Assembly: GCF_022760955.1 (NCBI RefSeq)
Contig: NZ_JAKTNU010000007.1
Coordinates: 1 to 64,000, forward strand
DNA from: Thermus neutrinimicus
Lineage (GTDB): Bacteria; Deinococcota; Deinococci; Deinococcales; Thermaceae
DNA: 64,000 nt
Reading direction: 5' to 3'
Shown here: positions 26,043 to 35,140 of the stretch, piece after piece
How positions within the stretch are numbered: the first letter of the stretch is position 1
Layout of the letters: every line of letters starts with the position of its first letter
The notes under the pieces: generated by a model
Database searches by the model: none
Told to the model about the DNA's origin: nothing
Seen by the model: the letters and a program-made list of their open reading frames with translations, nothing else
Made by a program: the position numbers and the translations under genes

Positions 26043-26897
26043 ATGGAGACCGCCATCACCCGCATGCTGGGTATCCGGTACCCCATCGTGGCTGCCCCCA
26101 TGTTCTTGGTTTCTGGGGCCAGGCTGCTTCAGGCGGTGGCTGAGGCAGGGGCCATCGGGGTGATCCCCAGCCTCAACTTCCGCACCCACGCGGGCTTTCG
26201 GGAATTCCTGGAGACCTTTCCCCCGGGGCTTCCCTTCGGGGTGAACCTCATCCTGAAGGACAATCCCCGCCTCGAGGAGGACCTGGAGGCGGTGGCCGAG
26301 CGAAGGGTGCCCTTGGTGGTTACCTCCTTGGGAGACCCCACCCGGGTGGTGGAGCGGGTCAAGGCCTATGGCGGCGTGGTCTGGTGCGATGTGGTGGGCC
26401 TAAGGCACGGGAGAAAGGCGGTGGAGGCTGGGGCCGATGCCCTGGTGGCGGTGGCCAGCGGGGCTGGGGGGCATGCGGGGGTGGTGAGCCCCTTTGTCCT
26501 GGGGCCCTGGCTTAGGGAGGAGCTGGGGATACCTGTGCTCATCGCCGGGGGTATCGCCACGGGAAGGCAGCTCCTCGCCGCCTTGGCCCTGGGGGATGGG
26601 GCCTATATCGGCACCCGCTTCATCGCCACCCTGGAGTCCGAGGCTCCCCTGGAGTACAAGGAAGCCCTTTTAAGGGCCAGTCCCGAGGACATCCAATACA
26701 CCCCGGAGGTCACCGGGGTGCCCGCCAACTTCCTCCGGGAATCCCTGGAGCGTTTCCGCCAGGGCGGGGGCAAGGCCTGGAAGGAGGTCTATTCCGCGGG
26801 GCACGGGGTGGCCTTCATCCGGGACCTTCCTTCCGCCAAGGAGGTGGTGGCCCGGCTGGTGGCCGAGTACCAGGAGGCCAAGGAAGGCCTGCCCTAA
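26043..26897 (+). CDS. Nitronate monooxygenase (2-nitropropane dioxygenase) family protein
   Basis: The 284-residue protein is an FMN-dependent TIM barrel. It begins ITRMLGIRYPIVAAPM, has GVNLIL, GADALVAVASGAGGHAG with the conserved His-rich loop, VLIAGGIATGRQLLAALALGDGAYIGTRF, and a C-terminal YSAGHGVAFI. Members oxidise nitronates such as propionate-3-nitronate, or act as related flavin oxidoreductases. An upstream ATG at 26016 would add nine residues. I prefer 26043 because homology begins there and TAAAAT lies 7 nt before it. It stands alone. Confidence 0.85.
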   Translation: METAITRMLGIRYPIVAAPMFLVSGARLLQAVAEAGAIGVIPSLNFRTHAGFREFLETFPPGLPFGVNLILKDNPRLEEDLEAVAERRVPLVVTSLGDPTRVVERVKAYGGVVWCDVVGLRHGRKAVEAGADALVAVASGAGGHAGVVSPFVLGPWLREELGIPVLIAGGIATGRQLLAALALGDGAYIGTRFIATLESEAPLEYKEALLRASPEDIQYTPEVTGVPANFLRESLERFRQGGGKAWKEVYSAGHGVAFIRDLPSAKEVVARLVAEYQEAKEGLP

Positions 26898-26990
26898 TGG
26901 CCCACCGGGGTCTTCGCCAGGATGTCTACTGCCCCATGGGGCAGGGAGGTGGCCCCCTTTTTGTACCGCCTTCTGCCATAATGGTCTGGA

Positions 26991-27485
26991 ATGCTGGCCA
27001 TTCTGCTCCTTCCCGAGTTCTCCGAGCTGGAGGCGGCCTTGGCCCTCGAGGCCGCCCGCCATCTGGAATACCCTGCCTACACCGTGGCCAAGGGTCGCAA
27101 GGGGACCCCGGCCCTGGGGGGTTCCGTGTGGACCCCCACCTACGCCTTCCCGGCAGCCCCGCCCCCCAAGGCCCTCCTCATCCCTGGGGCCAGGAGGCCA
27201 AGCCGGATGGCCCAGGATGCCACCTACGTGGCCTTTGTGGAGGAGGTGTGGGAGGGTCTTGAGGTGGTGTTCGTGGGGTTTAACGCCCATCTCTTCCTAT
27301 CGGAGGTGGGTAGGCTCCCCTCCCGGGTGGCGGCCAGGGGGGAGGTGGCCCAGGCATTGGCCAGGCAGGGCTTTCAGCTGACGGATGGTCCCTTCCACCG
27401 GGAGGCCAAGGTCTATACCACCCTGGGGGGGTTGTCCTTGCTCAGGGCCCTAGAGGATTGGGCACAAAAAGCGATTGAACTTTGA
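26991..27485 (+). CDS. DJ-1/PfpI-like protein lacking the nucleophile cysteine
   Basis: The 164-residue product begins MLAILLLPEFSELEAALALEAA, and the middle has KALLIPGARRPSRMAQD and VFVGFNAHLFLSEVGRLPS, in the order of the DJ-1/PfpI fold. In active members the segment before the last helix is xxCxGxxxLAxAGLL; here the position of Cys appears to be Phe or Asn. It is therefore probably a non-catalytic or changed member. A CATAAT hexamer lies 8 nt before the ATG. The TetR-type gene follows after 25 nt. Confidence 0.55.
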   Translation: MLAILLLPEFSELEAALALEAARHLEYPAYTVAKGRKGTPALGGSVWTPTYAFPAAPPPKALLIPGARRPSRMAQDATYVAFVEEVWEGLEVVFVGFNAHLFLSEVGRLPSRVAARGEVAQALARQGFQLTDGPFHREAKVYTTLGGLSLLRALEDWAQKAIEL

Positions 27486-27507
27486 GTTTATACGGTAGTA
27501 CACTACC
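27475..27507 (+). promoter_or_regulatory. Promoter and putative operator of the TetR-type gene
   Basis: TTGAAC (27475-27480) and TACACT (27499-27504) are 18 nt apart; the ATG follows 6 nt later. A perfect repeat GGTAGT-AC-ACTACC (27494-27507) covers the -10 box, where a bound repressor would block RNA polymerase. Autoregulation by the TetR protein is likely. Confidence 0.6.
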
Positions 27508-27510
27508 CCC

Positions 27511-28149
27511 ATGACCGTGAGGGAGTATCAGAAAAAGCGCCGCCGGGAGCGCATCTTTCAGGCGGCCATGGCCCTTTTTCGCCAGCAGGGCTTTCGGGAA
27601 ACCACCGCCACCGACATCGCCAAGGCCGCCCACGTGTCCCGGGGCACCTTTTTCAACTACTACCCCTATAAGGAGGCGGTCCTCCTGGAGTACGGAAGCC
27701 TCCTTTTGGCCGGGCTTCGGGAGGAGGTGCGGCGCCGGCTTGCCCAGGGGGAGGATCCCCTGGCCCTCTTGCGCTTCCTCTTCGGGAGACTTGCGGCCTT
27801 TACCCAGGCGGAAAAGGACCTCCTCCTGCCCCTCCTCTATGAGCTTTTAAACCCTGATCCGGTCCGGGCCAAGGCGGCCTTCATGGCCCTGCCTTTAGGG
27901 GATTTGATCGCCGAGATCCTGAAGCCCTTGCGGGAAAGGGGGGTGGTGCGGCAGGACCTTTCCCTGGAGCGCATGGGCCGTACCTTGGCGGACCTTTACT
28001 TCCTGGCCGCCTTGCGCTGGGCGGCCTATACCCCCAACCGGGATTTCGGGGAAGAGGTGGAAAAATCCCTGTCCTTGGCCCTGGAGGGGATTCTGGCCCG
28101 AAGCCAGCCCGCCCGGGTTTCCAGGAAATCCGCCAAGGCCAAGGCTTAG
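27511..28149 (+). CDS. TetR-family transcriptional regulator
   Basis: The 212-residue protein has an N-terminal TetR helix-turn-helix: [18 protein letters not shown], then [28 protein letters not shown]. The C-terminal part is an all-helical ligand domain with no recognisable ligand. Length is usual. It overlaps the uvrA stop by 4 nt on the opposite strand. A palindrome on its own promoter points to autoregulation; other targets are unknown. Confidence 0.9.
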   Translation: MTVREYQKKRRRERIFQAAMALFRQQGFRETTATDIAKAAHVSRGTFFNYYPYKEAVLLEYGSLLLAGLREEVRRRLAQGEDPLALLRFLFGRLAAFTQAEKDLLLPLLYELLNPDPVRAKAAFMALPLGDLIAEILKPLRERGVVRQDLSLERMGRTLADLYFLAALRWAAYTPNRDFGEEVEKSLSLALEGILARSQPARVSRKSAKAKA

Positions 28150-31004
28150 TCTGCGGCCACCTTCAGCCTCTCGGCGATCTCGGGGATTCTGGCCAGGAAA
28201 ACCCCCGTGGGGCTTCCCGTGAGGGCCACCTCCTCCGGGGTACCCTCGGCCACGATCTCCCCGCCCCGGTCGCCTCCCTCGGGGCCCAGGTCGATGACCC
28301 AGTCGGCGGTTTTCACCACGTCCAGGTTGTGCTCGATGACCACCACGGTGTTCCCGGCGTCCACCAGACGGTGGAGCACATCCAAAAGCTTGGCCACGTC
28401 GTCAAAGTGAAGGCCCGTGGTGGGCTCGTCCAGGATGTAAAGGGTGCGGCCCGTGGCCTTGCGGCCCAGCTCCGTGGCCAGCTTGATCCTTTGGGCCTCG
28501 CCCCCGGAAAGGGTGGGGGAGGGCTGGCCCAGGCGCATGTAGCCTAGGCCCACATCCACCATGAGCTGGAGCTTGCGGGCGATGGTGGGGACGTTCTGGA
28601 AAAACTCCAGGGCTTCCTCGGCGGTCATGTCCAGAACGTCGGCGATGCTCTTGCCCCTTAGTTTCACCTCGAGGGTCTCCTTGTTGTAGCGCTTGCCCTT
28701 GCACACCTCGCAGGGCACGTAGAGGTCGGGCAAAAAGAGCATCTCGATCTTCACCGTGCCATCGCCCCCGCAGGCCTCGCACCGCCCCCCCTTCACGTTG
28801 AAGGAGAAGCGGCCTGGGCCATACCCCCTCTTCCGGGCCTCTGGGGTCTTGGCAAAGAGGTCGCGGATCTCGTCAAAGATCCCCGTGTAGGTGGCGGGGT
28901 TGGAACGGGGGGTGCGGCCGATGGGGGACTGGTCTATTTCGATGACCTTGTCCAGGTGCTCGAGGCCCTCCAGGGCATCAAAGGCCCCCGGGGTGGTCTT
29001 GGCCCGCATGAGCCTTTGCGCCAAGGCGGCGTAGAGGACATCGTGGATCAGGGTGCTCTTTCCTGAACCGGAGGGCCCGGTCACCGCCACGAAGCGGCCT
29101 AAGGGGACTTTCAGGGTGATGTTTTTCAGGTTGTGCTCCCGGGCTCCCCTTAGGACCAGCCACTTGCCGTTTCCCTTACGGCGCTCCTTAGGCACGGGGA
29201 TCCGCTTCTCTCCCCTTAGGTAGGCCCCGGTTAGGCTTTTCTTGCACTTGAGGATCTCCTCCAAAGGGCCTTGGGCCACCACCTCCCCCCCGTGGATGCC
29301 GGCCCCCGGCCCCATGTCCACGATCCAGTCCGCGGCCCGCATGGTCTCCTCGTCGTGCTCCACCACGATCAGGGTGTTGCCAAGGCCCTGCAGGCGCTTC
29401 AAGGTGGCGATGAGGCGCTGGTTGTCCTTGGGATGCAGGCCGATGCTGGGTTCGTCCAGCACGTAAAGCACCCCAGTGAGGCCGCTTCCCACCTGGGTGG
29501 CCAGGCGGATCCTTTGGGCCTCCCCTCCGGAGAGGGTGTTGGCGGCCCGGTCCAGGGTGAGGTAGTCCAGCCCTACCCCCACCAAAAACCCCAGCCTTTC
29601 CACGATTTCCCGCAGGATGGGGCGGGCGATCTGGGCCTGGAAGGGGGGGAGATGGGCCTCGAGGTCCCGGAAGAACTCCAGGGCCTCGCGAACCGGCAGG
29701 GCCGAAACCTCGGCGATGTTCTTGCCCGCCACCCTTACGGAGAGCACCTCCTTCTTGTAGCGGGTGCCGCCGCAGACCGGGCAGGGCTTTTGCGACATGA
29801 AGCTTTCCAGCACCTCCTTGACCCCTTCGGATTCCGCCTCCTGGTACCGCTTCTGCAACCAGGGGATGACCCCCTCGTAGTGGACCTCCACCCGGAAGGT
29901 CTCCTTGCCTCCCCGGCGGAAGACCACCTCAAAGGGCTCGGGAAGGCCGTAGAGCACCGCTTGCTGGGCCTCTTCCGGCAGGTCCTTGAAGGGGGTTTTG
30001 AGGTCGAAGCCCAGGTGCTCCGCCAGGGCCCGAAGCCGGTCCCAGAGGTAGCTTCGCCCCGTGTCCCTACCCCGGGCCCAAGGCAGGATGGCCCCCTCGG
30101 CCAGGGAGAGCTCGGGATTCACGATGAGCTCAGGGTCAAACTCCTGTTTGTATCCCAGGCCCGAGCAGGCGGGGCAGGCCCCGTAGGGGGCGTTGAAGGA
30201 GAAGATGCGGGGTTCCAGCTCCTCCAGGACGCTCCCGTGCTCGGGGCAGGCGAACTTCTCGGAATAGAGCTCTTCCTGGCCGGAATCCGGGTAAAGGACC
30301 CGCATAAGCCCCTCGCCCCTGAGGAGGGCAAGCTCCACCGCCTCGGCGATGCGGGGGCGTTCCTCCTCCTTAAGGACCACCCGGTCCACCACCAGGTCGA
30401 TGTCGTGCTTCTCGTACTTTTCCAGGTTGAGGTTCTGGGCCTCCTCCAGGAGGTAGATGACCCCGTCCACCCGCACCCGGGCGTAGCCCTCCTTCAGGAG
30501 TTGCCCGAAAAGCTTGCGGTACTCCCCCTTCCTCCCCCGCACCAAGGGGGCCATGAGGATGGCCCGGGTGCCCGGGGGGTTTCTCAGGAGGCGGTCGGTG
30601 ATCTCGCTGGCGGACTGCTTCTCAATGGGGCGGCCGCATTCCGGGCAGTGGGCGGTGCCGATGCGGGCATAGAGGAGGCGGAGGTAGTCGTGGATCTCCG
30701 TCACCGTGCCCACGGTGGAACGGGGGTTGTGGCTGGTGGTCTTTTGGTCGATGGAGATGGCAGGTGAGAGGCCCTCGATGCTCTCCACCTCGGGCTTGTC
30801 CATGACCCCCAGGAACTGGCGGGCATAGCTGGAGAGGCTTTCCACGTAGCGCCGCTGCCCCTCCGCGTAGATGGTGTCAAAGGCCAGGGTGCTCTTGCCC
30901 GAGCCGGAAACCCCGGTGATGACGATGAACTTGCCCCGCGGGAGCTCTAGGCTGATGTTCTTGAGGTTGTGCTCCCGTGCCCCCCGGATGACGATGCGGT
31001 CCAT
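28146..31004 (-). CDS. uvrA: Excinuclease ABC subunit A
   Basis: The 952-residue UvrA is the damage-sensing ATPase of nucleotide excision repair and loads UvrB. Two ABC ATPase halves are visible: Walker [10 protein letters not shown] and GPSGSGKST, signatures LSGGEAQRI (twice), and Walker [14 protein letters not shown] and [12 protein letters not shown]. Zinc modules are seen in [16 protein letters not shown] and CEACGGDG...CEVCKGKRY. The ATG at 31004 ([14 protein letters not shown]) matches the family start; an extended -10 box lies 7 nt before it. Confidence 0.96.
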   Translation of the reverse strand: MDRIVIRGAREHNLKNISLELPRGKFIVITGVSGSGKSTLAFDTIYAEGQRRYVESLSSYARQFLGVMDKPEVESIEGLSPAISIDQKTTSHNPRSTVGTVTEIHDYLRLLYARIGTAHCPECGRPIEKQSASEITDRLLRNPPGTRAILMAPLVRGRKGEYRKLFGQLLKEGYARVRVDGVIYLLEEAQNLNLEKYEKHDIDLVVDRVVLKEEERPRIAEAVELALLRGEGLMRVLYPDSGQEELYSEKFACPEHGSVLEELEPRIFSFNAPYGACPACSGLGYKQEFDPELIVNPELSLAEGAILPWARGRDTGRSYLWDRLRALAEHLGFDLKTPFKDLPEEAQQAVLYGLPEPFEVVFRRGGKETFRVEVHYEGVIPWLQKRYQEAESEGVKEVLESFMSQKPCPVCGGTRYKKEVLSVRVAGKNIAEVSALPVREALEFFRDLEAHLPPFQAQIARPILREIVERLGFLVGVGLDYLTLDRAANTLSGGEAQRIRLATQVGSGLTGVLYVLDEPSIGLHPKDNQRLIATLKRLQGLGNTLIVVEHDEETMRAADWIVDMGPGAGIHGGEVVAQGPLEEILKCKKSLTGAYLRGEKRIPVPKERRKGNGKWLVLRGAREHNLKNITLKVPLGRFVAVTGPSGSGKSTLIHDVLYAALAQRLMRAKTTPGAFDALEGLEHLDKVIEIDQSPIGRTPRSNPATYTGIFDEIRDLFAKTPEARKRGYGPGRFSFNVKGGRCEACGGDGTVKIEMLFLPDLYVPCEVCKGKRYNKETLEVKLRGKSIADVLDMTAEEALEFFQNVPTIARKLQLMVDVGLGYMRLGQPSPTLSGGEAQRIKLATELGRKATGRTLYILDEPTTGLHFDDVAKLLDVLHRLVDAGNTVVVIEHNLDVVKTADWVIDLGPEGGDRGGEIVAEGTPEEVALTGSPTGVFLARIPEIAERLKVAAD

Positions 31005-31011
31005 CCGTGGA

Positions 31012-31020
31012 AGTATACCA
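31012..31020 (-). promoter_or_regulatory. Extended -10 promoter of uvrA
   Basis: On the minus strand TGG precedes TATACT (31017-31012), an extended -10 element. The uvrA ATG follows after 7 nt, so the transcript should be leaderless. Confidence 0.55.
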
Positions 31021-31043
31021 CTACCCTCTGGCAAGGACCAGGT

Positions 31044-31072
31044 GGCCAGGGGAACTTCCCCTGGCCTATAGT
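31044..31072 (+). promoter_or_regulatory. 23-bp perfect palindrome plus -10 box of the SIS gene
   Basis: GGCCAGGGGAA (31044-31054) and its exact complement (31056-31066) flank a single C. TATAGT (31067-31072) follows at once and the SIS ATG comes 6 nt later. The palindrome replaces a normal -35 and spacer, so it is a strong operator candidate for an activator or repressor, and is about 24 nt from the uvrA -10 box on the other side. Confidence 0.55.
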
Positions 31073-31078
31073 GGACCC

Positions 31079-32110
31079 ATGGCCTCTTGGATGCGCGCCG
31101 AGGCGGAGGAAGCTCCTAAGGTCATAGCGCGCCTCCTTAGGGAGAACGAGGGGGAGGTGAGGAGCCTGGCCAGATTCCTGAGGAAGCGTCCTCCGGCCCT
31201 CACCCTGACCGTGGCCCGGGGGAGTTCCGATCACGCAGCCCTTTTTGCCAAGTACCTCCTCGAGGCCCGCCTGGAGTGGCCGGTCCTCTCCCTGGCGCCT
31301 TCCATCCTTACCCTTTACCGGGCCAGGCCCCGGGTGCCCGTTCCCTCGCTCCTTCTTGCCTACAGCCAAAGCGGGGAAAGCCCCGACCTTTTGGAGGCGG
31401 TAAGCGCCTACCGGTCCCAAGGCGTCCTCACTGTGGCCCTGGTGAACCGGGAGGAAAGCCCCCTGGCCCAGATGGCGGAGGTGATCCTTCCCCTCCATGC
31501 CGGGGAGGAGAAGGCGGTGGCCGCCACCAAGAGCTTCCTCGCCATGCTGGCCACCACCCTCCACCTCCTGGCCCACCTGGTGGAGGAACCCCACCTGCGC
31601 CAGGTCCTTCCCAGCCTCCCTGAGGCCCTACACCGCTCCTTGGAGGCCTCGGGGGAGCTGGATTACCTGGAGGATGCGGAGAACCTTTTCGTCCTGGGGA
31701 GGGGGTTCACGTACCCTGTGGCCCTCGAGGCGGCCCTGAAGCTCAAGGAGGTGGCGGGGCTTCACGCGGAGGGGTTCTCGGCGGCGGAGTTCCTCCACGG
31801 TCCCCAGGCCCTTCTGGAGCCCGGCTTTCCGGTGCTGGCCTTGGTGCAAAGGGATGAGGCCTTGGATTCCCTGCTTTCCACCCTGGAGGGGCTAAAGGCC
31901 AAGGGGGCTCACCTCCTCATCCTCTCCCCGGAACCCGATGCCCTGGCCCTGGCGGATTCCCCCCTGGCCCTTCCCCTGGCCTCCGAGCCCGAGGTCACCC
32001 CCCTTTTCCTGGCCCAGGCCTTCTACCCAAAGGCGGAGGCCCTGTCCCGGGCCCGGGGCCTGGATCCGGACCGGCCCCGGCACCTCACCAAGGTGACCCG
32101 GACCCGTTAG
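31079..32110 (+). CDS. SIS-domain sugar-phosphate enzyme (GlmS-isomerase/AgaS type)
   Basis: The 343-residue protein consists of two SIS domains like the isomerase half of GlmS, without the amidotransferase half. Motifs include [82 protein letters not shown] and the C-terminal [14 protein letters not shown]. Homologues act as glucosamine-6-phosphate deaminases or related amino-sugar isomerases; which reaction applies is open. The ATG at 31079 is fixed by the -10 box 6 nt upstream. It is divergent from uvrA. Confidence 0.83.
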   Translation: MASWMRAEAEEAPKVIARLLRENEGEVRSLARFLRKRPPALTLTVARGSSDHAALFAKYLLEARLEWPVLSLAPSILTLYRARPRVPVPSLLLAYSQSGESPDLLEAVSAYRSQGVLTVALVNREESPLAQMAEVILPLHAGEEKAVAATKSFLAMLATTLHLLAHLVEEPHLRQVLPSLPEALHRSLEASGELDYLEDAENLFVLGRGFTYPVALEAALKLKEVAGLHAEGFSAAEFLHGPQALLEPGFPVLALVQRDEALDSLLSTLEGLKAKGAHLLILSPEPDALALADSPLALPLASEPEVTPLFLAQAFYPKAEALSRARGLDPDRPRHLTKVTRTR

Positions 32111-32436
32111 AAGACCCTTTCCCCCAGGGGTACCTCCCGTTCCGCGGTCAAGAGGACCACCCGGCCCACCGCATCCTTAGCCCCCAAGACCAGGACCTCG
32201 GAAGGGAAGCCCGCGATGGAGCGGGTTCCCAGGTTCACCGCGCACACCACCAGGCGGCCCACCAGGTCCTCGGGGCGGTAAAGCTCGGTGATCTGGGCGG
32301 AGCTCTGCTTGACCCCTAGGGGCCCGAGGTCGATCCAAAGCTTGTAGCTGGGTTTGCGGGCCTTTTCGTGGGGCTCTGCTTTCAGGATGCGGCCGATGCG
32401 CAGGTCCAGGGTTTGAAAGGCTTGTAGGGCATCCAT
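32107..32436 (-). CDS. csaA: tRNA-binding-domain protein, CsaA-like
   Basis: A 109-residue protein of the EMAP/CsaA OB-fold type: FQTLDLRIGRILKAEPHEKARKPSYKLWIDLG, KQSSAQITELY, GRLVVCAVNLGTRSIAGFPSEVLVLG. CsaA proteins bind tRNA and were described as chaperone-like; the physiological role is unclear. The ATG at 32436 (MDALQAF) is used, although an ATG four codons upstream is possible. The 3' end overlaps the SIS gene by 4 nt. A tRNA gene lies just upstream on the same strand. Confidence 0.85.
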   Translation of the reverse strand: MDALQAFQTLDLRIGRILKAEPHEKARKPSYKLWIDLGPLGVKQSSAQITELYRPEDLVGRLVVCAVNLGTRSIAGFPSEVLVLGAKDAVGRVVLLTAEREVPLGERVF

Positions 32437-32506
32437 AGCTAGATTCATTTTGCCAGAGGTAGAGCCCCTCGGGGCGTTGCCGGACGCTTGCCGTAAAAAC
32501 CGTTTT

Positions 32507-32527
32507 CCCGCCCCTTTAGGGGGCGGG
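32507..32527 (-). terminator. Hairpin downstream of the CAU tRNA
   Basis: CCCGCCCC and GGGGCGGG pair around a 5-nt loop. In the minus direction the stem is followed by AAAACGGTTTTT, so a T run comes 7 nt later. It may end the tRNA transcript before csaA. Confidence 0.45.
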
Positions 32528-32546
32528 ATTCGTGCCCAACTTCGGC

Positions 32547-32623
32547 TGGTGGGCCGTGCAGGACTTGAACCTGCAACCAACCGGTTATGAGCCGGCCGCT
32601 CTGACCGATTGAGCTAACGGCCC
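32547..32623 (-). tRNA. tRNA with CAU anticodon, probably Ile2
   Basis: The 77-nt cloverleaf has acceptor GGGCCGT/ACGGCCC, anticodon loop CTCATAA (CAU), T-loop GGTTCAAGTCC, discriminator A and encoded CCA. Elongator Met and lysidine-modified Ile2 both carry CAU. The G-C rich anticodon stem with the TTGGT-like variable loop and the AGTCC T-arm resemble Ile2 genes, so I prefer Ile2. It has none of the initiator features. Confidence 0.85.
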
Positions 32624-32711
32624 CTGCCAGAAAGCCATCTTAGCATAGAGGGTGGGATTGGGCTAGATATCCCAGGCCCGGTGGGTGTAGGGTAAAGGGT
32701 GGAGGTGAGCC

Positions 32712-32903
32712 ATGACGGTAAACGAGAGCACCACCGATAGGGTGATTCGCTTTATCCTGGCCCTGGTCCTCTTCTACTTCGCCTTCCAGTCGGCATCCCC
32801 CTGGAACTGGATCCTGGGGATCGTGGGGGTGGTCCTCCTCTTCACGGCGGTTACCGGCTTCTGCGCCCTCTATAAGGTCCTGGGCATCAGCACCAAGAAG
32901 TAG
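32712..32903 (+). CDS. DUF2892-type small membrane protein
   Basis: A 63-residue protein beginning with TVNESTTDRVIRFILALVLFYFAF and with a second span WILGIVGVVLLFTAVTGFCALYKVLGI. This is the YgaP-like inner-membrane domain DUF2892: N-terminal conserved Asn and Arg, then two spans with GFCALYxxLGI. Function is unknown; in other proteins it is fused to rhodanese. A GGAGGTGA ribosome-binding site precedes the ATG. It stands alone between a tRNA and the DUF402 gene. Confidence 0.85.
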   Translation: MTVNESTTDRVIRFILALVLFYFAFQSASPWNWILGIVGVVLLFTAVTGFCALYKVLGISTKK

Positions 32904-32977
32904 GCCCGGCCTTTCCCAGCCCCGGATCCCGGGCGGTCTGGGGCGCCGTCTGGCCGAAAGCCGGGCCTGGAGGGGAT

Positions 32978-33502
32978 ATGGATTGGCCCCTTGCCCCTGG
33001 GGATGGCGTCCGGGTGGAGTTTTGGAAGTTTCCCGGGGATGTCCTCCACTACTTCTGGGAAGCCCGGGTGGTGGAGGTGAGGCCCGAAGGGGTCCTAACC
33101 CTTTTGCCGCAAGGGGGGACCTTTCACCACGTGGCCAAGGGGAAGGTGGTGGTGCTGGACCACGACGCCTATGTGGCCTTTTTCCCTGGGGCCTGGTACT
33201 CCGGAGGGCCGGACGTGAGGGAGGGGCGGGTACTGGAGTATTACTGGAACGTGCAAACCCCGGCGGAGTGGACGGGAAGGGGTTTTCGCCAGTACGACCT
33301 CGAGCTGGATGTGCGTTGCCAGGCCGACCATACCTGCCAGGTCTTTGACCGGGAGGAGTTTTTGGCCAAGACCTCCCTTTACCCCAAGCTCTGGGTGGAG
33401 GAGGCGGAGAAGGCGGTGGAGGCCATTTTCCGCCATGTGCGGCAGGGAAGGTGGCCGGTGCTGCCTCCTGGGGAGCCCCTTCCCTGGATGGAAAGGATCT
33501 AG
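32978..33502 (+). CDS. DUF402-family protein (putative nucleoside phosphatase)
   Basis: The 174-residue protein fits DUF402: AFFPGAWYSGGPDVREGRVLEYYWNVQTPAEWTGRGFRQYDLELDVRC and VFDREEF, giving the Asp/Glu residues that hold metal in the family. Members such as FomD and the Gram-positive Ntdp hydrolyse nucleoside di- and triphosphates or nucleotide conjugates. The substrate here is unknown. GGAGGGG precedes the ATG. It overlaps the opposite gene by 4 nt. Confidence 0.78.
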   Translation: MDWPLAPGDGVRVEFWKFPGDVLHYFWEARVVEVRPEGVLTLLPQGGTFHHVAKGKVVVLDHDAYVAFFPGAWYSGGPDVREGRVLEYYWNVQTPAEWTGRGFRQYDLELDVRCQADHTCQVFDREEFLAKTSLYPKLWVEEAEKAVEAIFRHVRQGRWPVLPPGEPLPWMERI

Positions 33503-34518
33503 GGTGTGAGGGTGGGGAGGGGCGAGGGGGCAGGGGGCTGGGCTCCAGGTCCCCAGGCCTTAAGGGGAAGGAGGGTGTGCCCCTCCGGGTGCCAGCGTCC
33601 ATCCAGGACCACCTGGTAAAGGAGGCCCTTGAAGAAGCCATGGAAGCTGTCCTCCCAGGTTTCCAGGTTCTGGGCCCGCAAGGGGTGGTTGTGCCAGGCG
33701 GGACCCAGGTAGTAGAGCCAGGGATCTTCCAGGAGACGGGTATCCCACGGGGGGAGGCCGAGGAGGGCGTTGAAGTAGCCTCTAAGCCGGCTTGCGGTGA
33801 AAAGGAGGTTGAGGTAGGGATCCTCCAAGGCTTTCCTGGCCTCGGTCTCGGTGGTGGGGAAGGGCCTAGCTGGGTCCCAGGCCCCGAAGAGGCGCAGGCG
33901 TTCCCGTTGCTTGAGGGCGTCCTCCCAGCTCATCTGGGCTAGGCCCAGGGTGCGGCTCAAGGGGGCGTGGCCCTGGACCTCGGCCAAGCCTTGGGCTAAG
34001 CCGTCCGCCGCTTCCCTTACCCCCCGGGAAAGCCCCAAGGCCTTGTCTCCCCCGTACTGTTCGTTATCCACAATGGCGGCCAGCACCCCGTAAGGGATGC
34101 CAAGGGCAGAGGCGGCGGCGCGGATCTCCCGGGCATGGGGAAGCACGTGGTGGGGGGCGGTGGGCAGGCCCTTTAGGTCCACCTTCTGGCCCCGCGTGGC
34201 CTGACCGATGGCCTCCACCCAGCGCTTGGCCGCCAAGAGGGCGCTTTTGGGTTCCGGGTAGGCGGCGCGCTTGCCGGAGCCCTGGTTTCTGAGCTCGAGG
34301 CGCAGGAGGCGGTCGTAAGCCCGGGCGGCCTCCTTCCCCAATAGCTGGTGCAGGCTGGCCTTCAGGGCCAGGTGGAGGCTCACCCAAGCCTCCCGCTCCT
34401 CCCTTGGGTAGGGGAGGAGGTCCCTAAGGCTGGGGGAAGGAGGTAGGGTGGGAGGAATGGGAAGGGCAAGGTAAAGAAGGCCCGCTGCCAGGAGCACGAG
34501 CCAGGGGCCCAGGGGCAT
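33499..34518 (-). CDS. Secreted or membrane-anchored protein, perhaps lysozyme-like
   Basis: The 339-residue protein starts with a hydrophobic stretch (WLVLLAAGLLYLALPIPP) that is a signal anchor or signal peptide. The middle holds IPYGVLAAIVDNEQYGG and, about 40 residues on, LSRTLGLAQMSWEDAL. A Glu in the first and GLAQM in the second recall the order in lytic transglycosylase-type folds (E...GLxQ). The rest is rich in Trp and Tyr without a family I recognise. It is co-transcribed with the NYN gene, 3 nt apart. Confidence 0.45.
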   Translation of the reverse strand: MPLGPWLVLLAAGLLYLALPIPPTLPPSPSLRDLLPYPREEREAWVSLHLALKASLHQLLGKEAARAYDRLLRLELRNQGSGKRAAYPEPKSALLAAKRWVEAIGQATRGQKVDLKGLPTAPHHVLPHAREIRAAASALGIPYGVLAAIVDNEQYGGDKALGLSRGVREAADGLAQGLAEVQGHAPLSRTLGLAQMSWEDALKQRERLRLFGAWDPARPFPTTETEARKALEDPYLNLLFTASRLRGYFNALLGLPPWDTRLLEDPWLYYLGPAWHNHPLRAQNLETWEDSFHGFFKGLLYQVVLDGRWHPEGHTLLPLKAWGPGAQPPAPSPLPTLTP

Positions 34519-34521
34519 AGG

Positions 34522-35070
34522 TCAGGACTGGGCGTCCTCCACCGGGGCAGGGGGCACCTCCACCGTGGCCTCCACGGGATAGCCCCCGTAGGTGCGGCGG
34601 CCCCCCAGGGTTCTCTCCAGTACCTCCCGCCACTCGGGGAGGTTGAGGAAGCGGTCCGCCTGGTTGCGGAGCTCGAGGTCGGCCAGCTCGTGCACGCCAA
34701 GGAGGTGGATCTCCTTGCCCAAGGCCCGCAAGGCGGCAAAGGTGTGGGCCAGATCTCCCGAACCGCTGGCCACAATGGCCCGGTCCCAGCGGGGGGCGGT
34801 GGTGAGGAGGTCCGTGGCCATCATGGCCTCAAACCGGGCTTCCCCCCGCACCAAGCGGCTTCGCACCGTGTAGCCCATGAAGACCAAGGCGTCGATGAAG
34901 CGTTGCTGACGCTCGTCCTCGGGGTCGGTGATGGGCACGTAGTAGAAGGCGTTGTAAAGCTGCTCCGGGGTGGCGAACTGGGTCAGGACCCGGCGGTGGT
35001 CCACGTTCCAACCCAGGCGTTTGGTGGCCAGGTACATGTACGACCCGTCAATGAAAAGGGCAACCCGCAT
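34522..35070 (-). CDS. NYN-domain (LabA-like) putative nuclease
   Basis: The 182-residue protein begins MRVALFIDGSYMYLATKRLG, with the first catalytic Asp, then FIDALVFMGYTVRSRLV, the EAMMATDLLTTAPRWDRAIVASGSGDLAHTFAALRALGKEI pattern with two more Asp, and HELADLELRNQADRFLNL. This is the PIN-like NYN domain, DUF88/LabA branch, thought to cut RNA. A TAAGAT box lies 8 nt before the ATG. It precedes the secreted-protein gene by 3 nt. Confidence 0.85.
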   Translation of the reverse strand: MRVALFIDGSYMYLATKRLGWNVDHRRVLTQFATPEQLYNAFYYVPITDPEDERQQRFIDALVFMGYTVRSRLVRGEARFEAMMATDLLTTAPRWDRAIVASGSGDLAHTFAALRALGKEIHLLGVHELADLELRNQADRFLNLPEWREVLERTLGGRRTYGGYPVEATVEVPPAPVEDAQS

Positions 35071-35095
35071 ATGCTTTCATCTTAGGGCAAAGCGT

Positions 35096-35117
35096 GACCC
35101 CGGAATAGCCCGGGGTC
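35096..35117 (-). terminator. Hairpin after the ferredoxin-NADP reductase gene
   Basis: GACCCCGG and CCGGGGTC form a perfect 8-bp stem with a 6-nt loop, 24 nt after the reductase stop. No long U run follows, so termination strength is uncertain. Confidence 0.4.
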
Positions 35118-35140
35118 TGGGAATACACCAGGGGGGACCC

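Noticed and set aside
29271-30767. Open frame of 498 codons antisense to uvrA
   Set aside because: uvrA motifs run through the whole opposite strand, and the antisense product has no recognisable domain.
32547-32623. Elongator tRNA-Met reading of the CAU tRNA
   Set aside because: It cannot be fully excluded, but the anticodon stem, variable loop and T arm look more like Ile2 genes.
32904-32977. Long-range GGCCCGGC/GCCGGGCC pairing between the DUF2892 and DUF402 genes
   Set aside because: The loop would be about 50 nt and no U run follows; chance pairing is easy in such GC-rich sequence.
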